Source of the DNA: an uncultured Paracoccaceae bacterium
GTDB taxonomy: Bacteria > Pseudomonadota > Alphaproteobacteria > Rhodobacterales > Rhodobacteraceae
Direction of reading: 5' to 3'
NCBI GenBank assembly: GCA_947498415.1
Contig: CANMKB010000004.1
Span: 330,768 to 394,767, forward strand
Length of the DNA: 64,000 bases
Of the stretch, positions 29,385-38,898 are shown one piece after another. Numbering within the stretch: the stretch's first letter is position 1; each line of letters starts with the position of its first letter. The position numbers and the translations under genes were made by a program. Under the pieces are notes generated by a model. The model saw nothing but the letters and a program-made list of their open reading frames with translations. It was not told the origin of the DNA and did no database searches.

Positions 29385-30320
29385 ATGTTTGGTTTTCGCT
29401 TAGGCCGTTCTGCCCTGTACTCAGCAGCAGCATCGGTTCTTTTGACTGCAACTGCAGCTCACGCCGACATATCCCCTTCGGATGTTAAGGAAGGCTTCCG
29501 AAAGAACGCGGCACTTGCACAGTTCTATCGGTGGTATCAACTTTATGAACGCAATGAAGGTGGCATCGCAAACGCATTGGATATCTTGGATGAAGATATT
29601 TATGTAAAATCTGGCCTTGGCGAAGCGAATGGACACGCAGACTACGAAACACGCGTCAAAAGCCTTCCAACAACATGGCAAAACAGCCATCAGGTGAAAT
29701 CTGTAGACGTGAAAATCGACGCAGAGGGTGCACTGTCATTGTCAGCACAGATCACCTACCAAAACCTTGGAATGCTAGACGACAACGCCGTCCGCCAAGC
29801 AGAGCTCAGCTACGCCATAACCTACGCGCCGTCTGATGACTTGCTACCAAAGCTTGCGACGGTGGAAATCACACCTGTCGCAGAGTCTGGGCCAGATGCC
29901 TTTGTAGATGCCTATCCAGAAAACCGTGTCAAAAGCCTTGTACATTACTGGCTTGCGATCATCGAAGATCCTGCCCGTGACCCTGAGCCTTTCAAGGAAA
30001 TCTTGGCGCAAGATCCAAGCATCAACTTCTCCAGCGGTAAAATTCAAGATTACGATGGTCTTGCGAAATGGCTTGCAGAAACAGGCAGTCAGGTGGCGGC
30101 AAGCACGCATGTGATCGACAGCCTCAGCGTGACCCAAGGGGCTGACAACACTTGGCAGGCCGAAATGGTTTTTGACTGGGCGGGCCTTCTGCCAGATGGC
30201 ACAGAGCTCATCGCGAAAACCCGCCACAATTGGGTAATCGAAAATGACGTAACCGAACGTTTTGCGCGTGTGAAACAGGTCGACGTTGAGGTGCTCGAAC
30301 CGTTTCGCCCGAAACCCTAA
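29385..30320 (+). CDS. Secreted protein with two NTF2-like (SnoaL) domains
   Basis: 311 residues from an ATG preceded by GTGGAGTATCTA; a GTG 12 bases upstream is in frame but lies on the ribosome site. The signal peptide ends ATAAHA. Two similar halves follow. Each opens with a helical FYRWYQLYERNEGG- or LVHYWLAIIEDPAR-like stretch, has a D-W/D-P motif and a beta-sheet region (SVDVKIDAEGALSLSAQITY and SLSVTQGADNTWQAEMVFDW), and resembles SnoaL/NTF2-like folds. The function is unknown: possibly a periplasmic binding or steroid-isomerase-like protein. It follows the TetR gene closely. Confidence 0.6.
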   Translation: MFGFRLGRSALYSAAASVLLTATAAHADISPSDVKEGFRKNAALAQFYRWYQLYERNEGGIANALDILDEDIYVKSGLGEANGHADYETRVKSLPTTWQNSHQVKSVDVKIDAEGALSLSAQITYQNLGMLDDNAVRQAELSYAITYAPSDDLLPKLATVEITPVAESGPDAFVDAYPENRVKSLVHYWLAIIEDPARDPEPFKEILAQDPSINFSSGKIQDYDGLAKWLAETGSQVAASTHVIDSLSVTQGADNTWQAEMVFDWAGLLPDGTELIAKTRHNWVIENDVTERFARVKQVDVEVLEPFRPKP

Positions 30321-30638
30321 GCAACAGATGATTTGACTTATGCGATCCGCGTCAGGCAATTCTAGCTTTGACGTCATTGCAATTCGCCAGGCGAAAGTCT
30401 TTCACGAAATTGCATAAAATGGGCTCAGTTCGCACCAGCAATAAACGTTATTTTTGCTGCGGCATTCAAGAACCCGGCCCAAATCGGCCCAAAGTTGTTG
30501 GTCTGGCTTAAGTTTTTCTTGCCAGACCCAACGACCACTCCCTAACCTACCCCCTGACACTGAGTACATCGCCGTTCTTCTACGTCGCATCGAAGGAAGG
30601 CGAGCAGGTATCATTTGGTAAGGCGACGGGTTTTCGAA
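30321..30638. other. Intergenic region before xdhA with an 8-bp inverted repeat
   Basis: 318 bases without a credible gene. GGTCTGGC (30500-30507) and GCCAGACC (30521-30528) form a perfect hairpin with a 13-base loop but no T-run. It could be an operator or leader hairpin for the purine operon. The xdhA start is decided by the ATG at 30639; an in-frame TTG at 30615 is the alternative. Confidence 0.5.
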
Positions 30639-32006
30639 ATGAATATCACGTTTCTTCTAAACGGAGAGACCGTGGCACTACAGGATGTAAGTCCCACCCA
30701 AACACTATTGGATTGGCTGCGCGAAGAGCGCGGGCTGACCGGCACAAAGGAAGGCTGCAACGAAGGCGATTGCGGTGCGTGTTCTGTTGTTCAGCAAGAC
30801 CAATACGGCGTGAAAGCTCTAAACGCGTGCATTTTGTTTATGCCCCAGCTGCAAGGGAAAGCGATCAGAACCGTCGAAGGTTTTGCAGCTCAAGACGGCA
30901 CGCTTCACCCTGTGCAATCCGCTCTCATTGAACACCACGGAAGCCAATGCGGCTTTTGCACCCCCGGCTTTACCGCCGCGATGGTGGCGGCTCATACAAC
31001 GGGCGCCACAGATTATGACGATCAGCTTGCAGGCAACCTATGCCGCTGCACAGGCTACGCGCCCATTATTCGTGCTGCACAAGCAGCCGCGAAACAAGAC
31101 GCCCCTGACTGGGTGAACGATAGGTTACTCCACTCTGAAACGCCGGAATCCGAAGTGCTTCTGCCCGAAAGCAGCGATACTTTGGCTCGGCTATATGCCC
31201 AAATGCCCGAAGCTACATTGATCGCGGGGGCAACAGATGTTGGCCTGTGGGTGAACAAAGACTTGCAAGACTTGCATCCGGTTCTCTTTTTGGGTCGGTG
31301 CCAAGACCTTAAATCCATCGAAGTCAATGAAGATGAGATTTCGATCGGTGCGATGGCGTCAATGACAGAATTCAGAGAGGCGATTGCACCACACCACCCG
31401 TCATTCGGTGAAATGCTGCGCCGGTTTGCCAGCACCCAAATCAGGAATGCGGCGACAGTTGGCGGCAATATCGCAAACGGCTCTCCGATTGGAGATACAC
31501 CCCCAGCCTTAATCGTGTTGGGTGCGCATCTTATTCTGCGCAAAGGCGATCTGCGACGCAGTATTGCCATTGAAGATTTTTTTATCGACTACGGCAAGCA
31601 AGACAGATCTCACGGAGAGTTCGTGGAGCGCATCACGATCCCACGCCAAATCGATCGACTAAAGGTTTACAAACTTTCAAAACGGTTTGACCAAGATATT
31701 TCAGCAGTCCTTGGCGCGTTCAACATTCAAGTTGATGACGGCAAAGTCACAGCCGCCCGCATTGCTTTTGGCGGAATGGCAGGCATTCCAAAACGCGCCT
31801 CAGCCGTTGAGGCAGCATTGGTTGGGCAGTCATGGACAGAAGAAACAATCGCAAATGCATGGGACGCTTGGCAAAGCGATTTCACCCCGCTTTCAGACAT
31901 GCGGGCCTCGGCTGAATACAGATTAGATACGGCACGCAATATGCTGACGCGTTACTTCCTTGAGGATTTAGGGGCTCAGACCTCAGTATTGGAGGTGCAT
32001 CCATGA
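30639..32006 (+). CDS. xdhA: Xanthine dehydrogenase small subunit (2Fe-2S and FAD)
   Basis: 455 residues, the fused iron-sulfur/FAD chain. The plant-type cluster ligands are [12 protein letters not shown] and a later Cys; the second cluster uses QCGFCTPGF and NLCRCTGY. The FAD domain has [13 protein letters not shown] and [20 protein letters not shown]. Electrons pass from the Mo site in XdhB through the clusters to FAD and NAD. The stop overlaps xdhB by four bases. It is the first gene of an operon that runs to the BMP binding protein, linking purine uptake with hypoxanthine/xanthine oxidation to urate. Confidence 0.95.
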   Translation: MNITFLLNGETVALQDVSPTQTLLDWLREERGLTGTKEGCNEGDCGACSVVQQDQYGVKALNACILFMPQLQGKAIRTVEGFAAQDGTLHPVQSALIEHHGSQCGFCTPGFTAAMVAAHTTGATDYDDQLAGNLCRCTGYAPIIRAAQAAAKQDAPDWVNDRLLHSETPESEVLLPESSDTLARLYAQMPEATLIAGATDVGLWVNKDLQDLHPVLFLGRCQDLKSIEVNEDEISIGAMASMTEFREAIAPHHPSFGEMLRRFASTQIRNAATVGGNIANGSPIGDTPPALIVLGAHLILRKGDLRRSIAIEDFFIDYGKQDRSHGEFVERITIPRQIDRLKVYKLSKRFDQDISAVLGAFNIQVDDGKVTAARIAFGGMAGIPKRASAVEAALVGQSWTEETIANAWDAWQSDFTPLSDMRASAEYRLDTARNMLTRYFLEDLGAQTSVLEVHP

Positions 32007-34360
32007 ACGCCTCAGGCCCAGTCCACAAATCCTCACCACACGACAGCGCACAACTGCATGTCACTGGTCAAGCGCGTTATGTTGATGACATCCCAACGCC
32101 TCGCGGCACGCTGCATCTTGCGTTTGGTCAATCCACCATTGCCCGCGGTCAAATCACCCAAATGGACCTGTCTCGAGTCCGTGAAACACCTGGTGTTGTC
32201 GTGGTGCTTACAGCCAGCGATCTGCCTTTTAGCAACGATGTCAGCCCGTCCATTCATGACGAGCCGCTGCTGTCTGATGGCGCGGTGCACTATGTCGGCC
32301 AACCCTTGTTTCTTGTGGTGGCAGAAAGTCATCTGATCGCTCGCAAAGCCGCGCGAAAAGCAGACGTTTCATATCAAGAAGAAACACCCATTCTCACAAT
32401 CAACGATGCGCTTGAAGCGGAGAGCCACTTCGAAGACGGGCCGCGTATCTGGGCCAGAGGGGACACGGCGTCAGCCCTCAACTCTGCGCCCCACATTTTG
32501 GACGGTTTGATCAAAATGGGTGGGCAAGAGCATTTCTATTTGGAGGGGCAAGCCGCGCTCGCCAATCCGCAAGACAATGGCGATATGGTGGTGCACAGCT
32601 CCACCCAGCACCCCACTGAAATTCAACACAAAGTGGCTGACGCTCTAGGTCTGCCCATGAATAGCGTACGGGTCGAAACCCGGCGCATGGGTGGCGGGTT
32701 TGGTGGCAAAGAAAGCCAAGGCAACGCACTGGCCGTTGCTTGTGCGGTCGCGGCTTCGATCACCGCTCGTTCGTGTAAAATGCGATACGATCGAGATGAC
32801 GACATGGTCATTACCGGCAAACGTCATGATTTTCGGATTTCTTACAAAGTCGGCTATGATGACACCGGCCGCATACTTGCAGTTGATTTCTTACAGCTTG
32901 CTCGTTGTGGTTGGGCGCAAGATCTGTCGCTTCCCGTTGCTGATCGGGCAATGCTGCATTCAGACAATGCTTATCAACTTGATAACATTCGCATCGAAAG
33001 CCATCGCCTAAAGACCAACACCCCATCGGCAACCGCGTTTCGTGGGTTTGGCGGTCCGCAGGGAATGTTGGGCATCGAACGTGTGATGGATCATGTTGCC
33101 CATGCTCTTGGATGTGATCCGCTTGAGGTGCGACGAGTCAATTTTTACGAAGATGTTGCAGGGGGGCTGTCTGCCCCCCAGGTCGACGCAAGCGTCGCCC
33201 TTCCCCCCGAGAGTATTTCGAAAAAGGTGAATACAACGCCCTATGGCCAAGAGGTCACAGACTTTGTGCTGCACGATCTTGTGGGCCAATTGGCGCAAAG
33301 TGCAGACTACTTTGCAAGACGCGCCGAGGTGGCCAAGTGGAATGCGAACAATCCCATCTTGAAAAAGGGCATTGCGCTGACGCCTGTTAAGTTTGGGATT
33401 TCCTTTACGCTGACCCACCTTAATCAAGCCGGGGCTTTGGTGCATGTGTACCAAGATGGCTCTATTCAGATGAACCATGGTGGCACGGAAATGGGCCAAG
33501 GGCTTAATCAAAAAGTCGCGCAGGTTGCTGCATCACGATTTGGGGTGCCTTTGGAACATGTGCGGATTACCGCGACGGATACTGCCAAGGTGCCAAACAC
33601 TTCGGCAACCGCGGCGAGTTCTGGAAGTGATTTGAATGGGATGGCCGTGAAAAACGCCTGTGACCTGATCCGGGCGCGCATGGCTGATTTCATAGCAGAG
33701 CATCACCAATGCCCTCCAAGCACCATTGAGTTTGCAGATGGGAACGTCACCGCGGCTGCGAACGTCATGACTTTCGCGCAAGCGGCTAAGCTGTGTTACG
33801 AAAACCGTGTCAGCCTTTCGGCAACAGGGTTTTACAAAACGCCAAGCCTTGAATGGGACCGTATCGCTGGCCAGGGTCGCCCGTTTTATTATTTCGCCTA
33901 TGGCGCGGCTGTCACAGAAGTGGTGATCGATACATTGACCGGTGAAAACCGGATACTGCGGGCAGATTTGCTTCATGATGCAGGCACATCCTTGAACCCT
34001 GCGCTTGATATTGGGCAGGTCGAAGGCGCCTATGTTCAAGGCGCGGGCTGGCTAACCACTGAGGAATTGGTGTGGGACGATCGTGGCAAACTGCGCACTC
34101 ATGCCCCCAGCACCTATAAAATACCGGCCTGCTCGGATAGACCCGACATTTTCAAAGTGGCACTGTATCAGAACACAAATGCCGAAGAGACCATCTATCG
34201 CTCGAAGGCCGTTGGAGAGCCGCCATTCATGTTGGGCATTTCCGCGTTCTTGGCTTTGTCTGACGCAATTTCATCTTGCGGATCGACCTACCCAGCTCTG
34301 CACGCCCCCGCCACGGCCGAGCGCGTGTATTTTGCCACGCAACGTGTGATCCATGATTGA
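32003..34360 (+). CDS. xdhB: Xanthine dehydrogenase molybdopterin subunit, with repeat-derived insertion
   Basis: 785 residues. Molybdenum-cofactor loops are clear: [48 protein letters not shown] and, near the C-terminus, [11 protein letters not shown] with the catalytic base Glu. Between NFYEDVA and TTPYGQEV, where family members usually have only a few residues, lie about 24 extra ones (387-410, GGLSAPQ to SISKKVN). These are encoded by a copy of the dispersed two-hairpin repeat. The frame is open throughout, so the enzyme probably tolerates a surface loop. It overlaps xdhC by eight bases. Confidence 0.95.
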   Translation: MNASGPVHKSSPHDSAQLHVTGQARYVDDIPTPRGTLHLAFGQSTIARGQITQMDLSRVRETPGVVVVLTASDLPFSNDVSPSIHDEPLLSDGAVHYVGQPLFLVVAESHLIARKAARKADVSYQEETPILTINDALEAESHFEDGPRIWARGDTASALNSAPHILDGLIKMGGQEHFYLEGQAALANPQDNGDMVVHSSTQHPTEIQHKVADALGLPMNSVRVETRRMGGGFGGKESQGNALAVACAVAASITARSCKMRYDRDDDMVITGKRHDFRISYKVGYDDTGRILAVDFLQLARCGWAQDLSLPVADRAMLHSDNAYQLDNIRIESHRLKTNTPSATAFRGFGGPQGMLGIERVMDHVAHALGCDPLEVRRVNFYEDVAGGLSAPQVDASVALPPESISKKVNTTPYGQEVTDFVLHDLVGQLAQSADYFARRAEVAKWNANNPILKKGIALTPVKFGISFTLTHLNQAGALVHVYQDGSIQMNHGGTEMGQGLNQKVAQVAASRFGVPLEHVRITATDTAKVPNTSATAASSGSDLNGMAVKNACDLIRARMADFIAEHHQCPPSTIEFADGNVTAAANVMTFAQAAKLCYENRVSLSATGFYKTPSLEWDRIAGQGRPFYYFAYGAAVTEVVIDTLTGENRILRADLLHDAGTSLNPALDIGQVEGAYVQGAGWLTTEELVWDDRGKLRTHAPSTYKIPACSDRPDIFKVALYQNTNAEETIYRSKAVGEPPFMLGISAFLALSDAISSCGSTYPALHAPATAERVYFATQRVIHD
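33161..33231 (+). repeat. Two-hairpin dispersed repeat, copy 3, in frame inside xdhB
   Basis: GGGGGGC / GCCCCCC (7 bp, 5-base loop), then CGACGC / GCGTCG (6 bp, 2-base loop), then the tail CCCCCCGAGAGTATTTCGAA with AAAGGTGAA. The order and tail match the intergenic copies. It begins exactly on a codon boundary and contains no stop in the xdhB frame. Confidence 0.8.
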
Positions 34361-35300
34361 TGTTGCCAAAATATCAAACGCTGTGGCGGCCCAAGGCAGG
34401 GTCGCACGGGTGGTTGTGGCCGATGTGAAAGGATCAGCGCCCAGAGAAATCGGTGCCTCGATGCTTGTCTGGGATGACGGTCAATCTGGAACAATCGGCG
34501 GTGGGGCACTTGAGTTTGAGGCGGCGCGATCCGCACGTAGCCGACTGACAGGAATACAAATTCCCGATGTATCGCGCCATCCGCTTGGTCCTAAGCTTGG
34601 TCAATGCTGCGGCGGGTCTGTGACTTTGGTAACAGAGGTCTTTGATGCAGAACGCTTGGCTGATCTGACTAATCTTCAGGTCTACCTAAGGCCCGTCGAA
34701 GGTTCCCAAAACATACCGCTCTCGCTCAAGCGCATGATGACCAACCATCGAAACGCCGGATCACAGGTGCAAACCCTATTGGAACAGGGCTGGTTCATCG
34801 AACCCCTCACACAAAATACGCGCCCTCTTTGGATTTGGGGCGCTGGCCATGTGGGACGGGCGATGGTTCATGTATTTGGCCCAATTCCGGAATTTGAGAT
34901 CACCTGGATCGACACAGATCGCACACGGTTCCCAGATGACATCCCGGCCTGCGCGGCGCCATTGATGGCCGCAAACCCGGTGCTGCTGGTGCCTCATGCA
35001 CCTCCAAATGCAGAGCATCTGATCTTAACTTACTCACATGCATTAGATTTGGAACTGTGCCATCAATTGCTTAACAAAAGCACGGCCTTCATCGGCCTCA
35101 TCGGATCAAACAGCAAGTGGGCCCGGTTTCAAAACCGTCTTTCAGATCTGGGCCACAACAGCGCACAAATTTCTCGCATCACTTGCCCGATTGGCGACCC
35201 AAGCCTTGGCAAGCACCCACACGCGATTGCAATCGGTGTCGCTGCAAAGCTATTGATGACACAACAAAAACTCGCTCCACAACGGAACAGAACCGCATGA
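34353..35300 (+). CDS. xdhC: Xanthine dehydrogenase accessory protein
   Basis: 315 residues. XdhC binds the molybdenum cofactor, aids its sulfuration and hands it to XdhB. The N-terminal domain has RVARVVVADVKGSAPREIGASMLV and GTIGGGALEFEA, and PKLGQCCGGSVTLV carries the Cys pair. The C-terminal Rossmann domain has LWIWGAGHVGRAMVHVF and LILTYSHALDLELCHQLL, ending FIGLIGSNSKWARFQNRL. Its start lies inside xdhB and its stop overlaps the ABC ATPase start (ATGA), so expression of enzyme, maturation factor and transporter is coupled. Confidence 0.94.
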   Translation: MIDVAKISNAVAAQGRVARVVVADVKGSAPREIGASMLVWDDGQSGTIGGGALEFEAARSARSRLTGIQIPDVSRHPLGPKLGQCCGGSVTLVTEVFDAERLADLTNLQVYLRPVEGSQNIPLSLKRMMTNHRNAGSQVQTLLEQGWFIEPLTQNTRPLWIWGAGHVGRAMVHVFGPIPEFEITWIDTDRTRFPDDIPACAAPLMAANPVLLVPHAPPNAEHLILTYSHALDLELCHQLLNKSTAFIGLIGSNSKWARFQNRLSDLGHNSAQISRITCPIGDPSLGKHPHAIAIGVAAKLLMTQQKLAPQRNRTA

Positions 35301-36847
35301 CTGAAACGCTGCTTTCCATCAACAGCCTGACCAAAGCCTATCCCGGAGTGGTTGCCAATGACTCAGTGTCATTTGACATCAAAGAAGGCGAGGTTCACGC
35401 ATTGCTGGGGGAGAATGGCGCAGGCAAATCAACCTTGGTTAAAATGATCTATGGGTTGGTAAAACCTGACAGCGGCGAAATGCTGTGGCACGGGCAGCCC
35501 TTTGCTCCGGCCGAGCCTCGTGCGGCGCGGGCCACTGGTGTTGCAATGGTGTTTCAGCACTTCTCATTGTTTGATGCGCTGAATGTGGCGGAAAATGTTG
35601 CTTTGGGGATGGAAGACCCTCCCAAAATGGGCGATCTCGCCGCCCGGATTAAATCGGTCAGTGAAGCCTATGGCCTGCCACTTGATCCCTTTCGGACTGT
35701 GGGTGACCTGTCTGCAGGCGAACGCCAGCGGGTAGAGATCATTCGCTGCCTGCTTCAAGATCCAAAATTGTTGATCATGGACGAGCCGACCAGCGTTTTG
35801 ACTCCGCAAGAGGTCGACATTCTATTTGAAACCCTCCGCAAGCTGCGGGCCGAAGGGACGTCGATCTTATACATCAGCCACAAGCTCGAAGAAATTCGGG
35901 CGCTTTGTGACCAAGCGACCATTTTGCGTTTGGGTAAAAATGTAGGCAGCTGTGTGCCTGCCGAAACATCAGCGCGGCAGATGGCAGAGATGATGGTGGG
36001 TGACAGCCTTCAGACGCCGACACGCACCGCGCAAGATGGTGGTGAAGTGATCTTGCAGGTAAGCAGTTTAAGTGCCGCTTCGGCCAATCCGTTTGGCACG
36101 CGTCTCAAAGACATTAGTTTTTCGGTGAAATCCGGCGAAATCCTGGGCCTTGGTGGGGTTGCTGGGAATGGCCAGGACGAATTGCTGGCCGCGCTGTCTG
36201 GGGAACTCAAGACCTCCTCTGATGTGGTACAAATCCGCGGCACAGGTGTCGGCCACCTAGGGCCAAACGAACGACGTGCCATTGGAACATTGGCCGCTCC
36301 TGAGGAACGTTTAGGCCATGCAGCTGCGCCCAATATGAGCCTTGTTGAAAACGCGCTGCTGACCGGGGCCATTCGCCAAAGCTTAACAGACCGCGGGTTT
36401 GTGAATTGGAAAGGCGCAACAGAGTTCGCCGAAGAGATCATCGAAAAGTTTGATGTGCGCACCCCCGGATCAGATCGCGCGGCACGTGCGTTGTCTGGTG
36501 GCAACTTGCAGAAGTTTGTGATCGGCAGGGAAGTCTTGCAAAACCCCGACGTGCTGATCGTGAACCAACCCACATGGGGTGTAGATGCCGCTGCAGCCGC
36601 TGCCATCCGACAATCGCTTTTGGATTTGGCGGCAAACGGGGCCGCGATCGTTGTTATCAGCCAAGACCTTGATGAGTTGATGGAAATATCTGACCGCTTT
36701 GGCGCTTTGAACGAAGGGCGCTTGTCTGACGTACGCCCAGCGGCAGGGCTTACGATTGATGAAATCGGTTTGATGATGGGCGGGGCCCATGGAATGGAAG
36801 TTGCCCAGGTTAACCAAGGCGACACCGCACAGGAGGTGCCCGCATGA
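35297..36847 (+). CDS. ABC transporter ATP-binding protein, purine/nucleoside type
   Basis: 516 residues with two nucleotide-binding domains, as in the sugar and BMP-type nucleoside importers. The first domain has Walker A GENGAGKSTLVKM, signature LSAGERQRVEI and Walker B LLIMDEPTSVL. The second has the degenerate loop GVAGNGQDELLAAL, LSGGNLQKFVIGRE and VLIVNQPTWGVD. It begins at the ATG overlapping the xdhC stop. Downstream are two permeases and a BMP substrate-binding protein. The association with xdh points to xanthine, hypoxanthine or nucleosides as substrate (inference). Confidence 0.92.
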   Translation: MTETLLSINSLTKAYPGVVANDSVSFDIKEGEVHALLGENGAGKSTLVKMIYGLVKPDSGEMLWHGQPFAPAEPRAARATGVAMVFQHFSLFDALNVAENVALGMEDPPKMGDLAARIKSVSEAYGLPLDPFRTVGDLSAGERQRVEIIRCLLQDPKLLIMDEPTSVLTPQEVDILFETLRKLRAEGTSILYISHKLEEIRALCDQATILRLGKNVGSCVPAETSARQMAEMMVGDSLQTPTRTAQDGGEVILQVSSLSAASANPFGTRLKDISFSVKSGEILGLGGVAGNGQDELLAALSGELKTSSDVVQIRGTGVGHLGPNERRAIGTLAAPEERLGHAAAPNMSLVENALLTGAIRQSLTDRGFVNWKGATEFAEEIIEKFDVRTPGSDRAARALSGGNLQKFVIGREVLQNPDVLIVNQPTWGVDAAAAAAIRQSLLDLAANGAAIVVISQDLDELMEISDRFGALNEGRLSDVRPAAGLTIDEIGLMMGGAHGMEVAQVNQGDTAQEVPA

Positions 36848-37926
36848 TTGCCCTAGAAAAACGCCCGCAACCAAGCCAGGCGTGGTCGTTACTGACGCCT
36901 TTGGTCGCAGTGGTCATCACCATGATTGCAGGCGGGTTGCTGTTCTCTGCCCTTGGTAAAAACCCAATCGAGGCCATTCGCACCATCTTTTACGACCCGC
37001 TATTCGGCGAGTTCGCCTTTTACTATCGTCCGCAATTGCTGGTTAAAGGCGGGCCATTGATCTTGATTGCAATCGGCCTTTCCCTTGGCTTTCGCGCTGG
37101 GATTTGGAACATTGGGGCTGAAGGACAATACATTGTCGGGGCGATCTGTGGGGCCGGCGTGGGATTAGCGTTTTACCCAACAGAAAGCGCGTTCATTTTT
37201 CCATTGATGGTGATGGCCGGGGCACTCGGAGGCTGGGCGTGGTCGATGATCCCTGCCCTGCTCAAGGTGAAATTCGGCACCAATGAAATCCTTGTTTCAC
37301 TGATGCTGGTCTATGTCGCCGAACAACTCTTGGCGTCTATGTCATTGGGTTTGCTGAAAAACCCACAAGGTTTTGGCTTTCCGGGGTCTCGCAACCTACA
37401 AGACTACGCCAGTGCACATAACGCCGAAATCATTGCAGGCACAGGCATGCACTGGGGTATTGTTGCCGCATTTATTGCGGTGATCATGGCCTATGTATTG
37501 CTGAACAAACACATCCTCGGCTTTAACATTCGCCTGACTGGCGAAGCCCCCCGCGCCGCGCGATTTGGCGGAGTGAACCCCACTCGGTTAGTCGTGTTCT
37601 GCATGGGTGTTTCTGGGGCTTTGGCGGGGCTTGCTGGTCTCTTTGAAGTCTCAGGTCCGTCTGGTCAGATCAGCATTGATTTCAACGTCGGCTATGGTTT
37701 CACGGCGATCATCGTCGCCTTTCTGGGACGACTTCATCCCGTAGGTATCCTGCTCGCAGGCCTGTTGATGGCGCTGACCTATATCGGCGGCGAGATCGCC
37801 CAAGGTACACTCAGCCTGCCCGCCGCCGCCATACAGGTGTTTCAGGGGATGCTGCTGTTTTTCTTATTGGTGCTCGACTTGCTGACCAATTACCGCATTC
37901 GATTTGGCAAGAAGGGGATCGCATAA
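36844..37926 (+). CDS. ABC transporter permease 1 (BPD_transp_2 family)
   Basis: 360 residues with about nine or ten membrane spans. It has the loop GFRAGIWNIGAEGQYIVGAI typical of the branched-chain/nucleoside permease family and a second conserved region, GEAPRAARFGGVNPTRLVVF, before the coupling helix. It is the longer of the two permeases, usual for the first one in BMP-type systems. It overlaps the ATPase by four bases and the next permease by one. Confidence 0.91.
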   Translation: MIALEKRPQPSQAWSLLTPLVAVVITMIAGGLLFSALGKNPIEAIRTIFYDPLFGEFAFYYRPQLLVKGGPLILIAIGLSLGFRAGIWNIGAEGQYIVGAICGAGVGLAFYPTESAFIFPLMVMAGALGGWAWSMIPALLKVKFGTNEILVSLMLVYVAEQLLASMSLGLLKNPQGFGFPGSRNLQDYASAHNAEIIAGTGMHWGIVAAFIAVIMAYVLLNKHILGFNIRLTGEAPRAARFGGVNPTRLVVFCMGVSGALAGLAGLFEVSGPSGQISIDFNVGYGFTAIIVAFLGRLHPVGILLAGLLMALTYIGGEIAQGTLSLPAAAIQVFQGMLLFFLLVLDLLTNYRIRFGKKGIA

Positions 37927-38846
37927 TGGATCTATCTGCTATCAACCCTGTCCTGTTGATCGCCTCGCTCATGGTTGCGGCAACACCTTTGTTGCTAGCC
38001 GCGATCGGAGAGCTGGTTGTCGAAAAAGCCGGGGTCCTGAACCTTGGGGTCGAAGGCATGATGATCATTGGCGCTATCTGCGGATTTGCCATCGCTGTCG
38101 AATCCTCTTCGCCATTGCTTGGGTTGATTGCGGCGATGATCGGCGGGGCCGTCTTGTCGCTGTTGTTTGCATTCCTCACACAGGTTGCTTTGGCAAACCA
38201 AGTGGCCTCTGGCCTTGCCCTAACACTCTTTGGCCTCGGGTTATCTGCGCTCATGGGACAAAGCTATGTGGGCGTAAAGCCGCCCGCAATGGCTAAGCTT
38301 GATCTGCCAATCCTGTCTGATTTGCCGATAATCGGGCCGATTTTGTTCTCACATGACCCGGTTTTGTACTTTGGTATCGGCCTCACCGCTGCAATTTGGG
38401 CCCTGCTGAAATTTAGCCGCATTGGCCTAATTCTACGGGCAGTCGGAGAAAACGCCGAAGCCGCCCACGCGCTAGGCTATCATGTGGTGCGTGTACGCAT
38501 CATGGCCATTCTGTTTGGTGGGGCCTGCGCTGGCTTGGGCGGTGCCTACATTAGCCTCATCCGCGTCCCACAATGGACAGAGGGCATGACCGCAGGGATC
38601 GGCTGGATCGCCCTTGCGCTGGTGGTGTTTGCCAGCTGGAAACCGTGGCGCGTCTTGCTAGGTGCCTATCTTTTTGGCGGTATCAACGTCTTGCAGTTGA
38701 ACTTACAGGCCGCAGGCATTGCGATCCCGGTCGAGTATCTGGCAATGTCACCGTATCTCATTACCATCCTTGTGTTGGTGATCATGTCCGCCGACAAAAG
38801 CCGCGCACCTGCGTCGCTCGGCAAAATATTCCACGCATCGCAGTAG
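37926..38846 (+). CDS. ABC transporter permease 2 (BPD_transp_2 family)
   Basis: 306 residues, hydrophobic throughout. The hallmark EKAGVLNLGVEGMMIIGAICGF appears in the first third, and AVGENAEAAHALGYHVVRVRI forms the ATPase-contact helix. It starts at TAATG, sharing one base with the previous stop. Together with permease 1 it should form the inner-membrane channel of the purine importer. Confidence 0.92.
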   Translation: MDLSAINPVLLIASLMVAATPLLLAAIGELVVEKAGVLNLGVEGMMIIGAICGFAIAVESSSPLLGLIAAMIGGAVLSLLFAFLTQVALANQVASGLALTLFGLGLSALMGQSYVGVKPPAMAKLDLPILSDLPIIGPILFSHDPVLYFGIGLTAAIWALLKFSRIGLILRAVGENAEAAHALGYHVVRVRIMAILFGGACAGLGGAYISLIRVPQWTEGMTAGIGWIALALVVFASWKPWRVLLGAYLFGGINVLQLNLQAAGIAIPVEYLAMSPYLITILVLVIMSADKSRAPASLGKIFHASQ

Positions 38847-38898
38847 AAACGACGATGCTGTTTAAACGATGAATGTAACCACCTAGGGGAGTTATGAT

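Noticed and set aside
30402..30614. Short minus-strand frame in the gap before xdhA
   Set aside because: No ribosome site, no recognisable motif and codon use unlike the neighbours.
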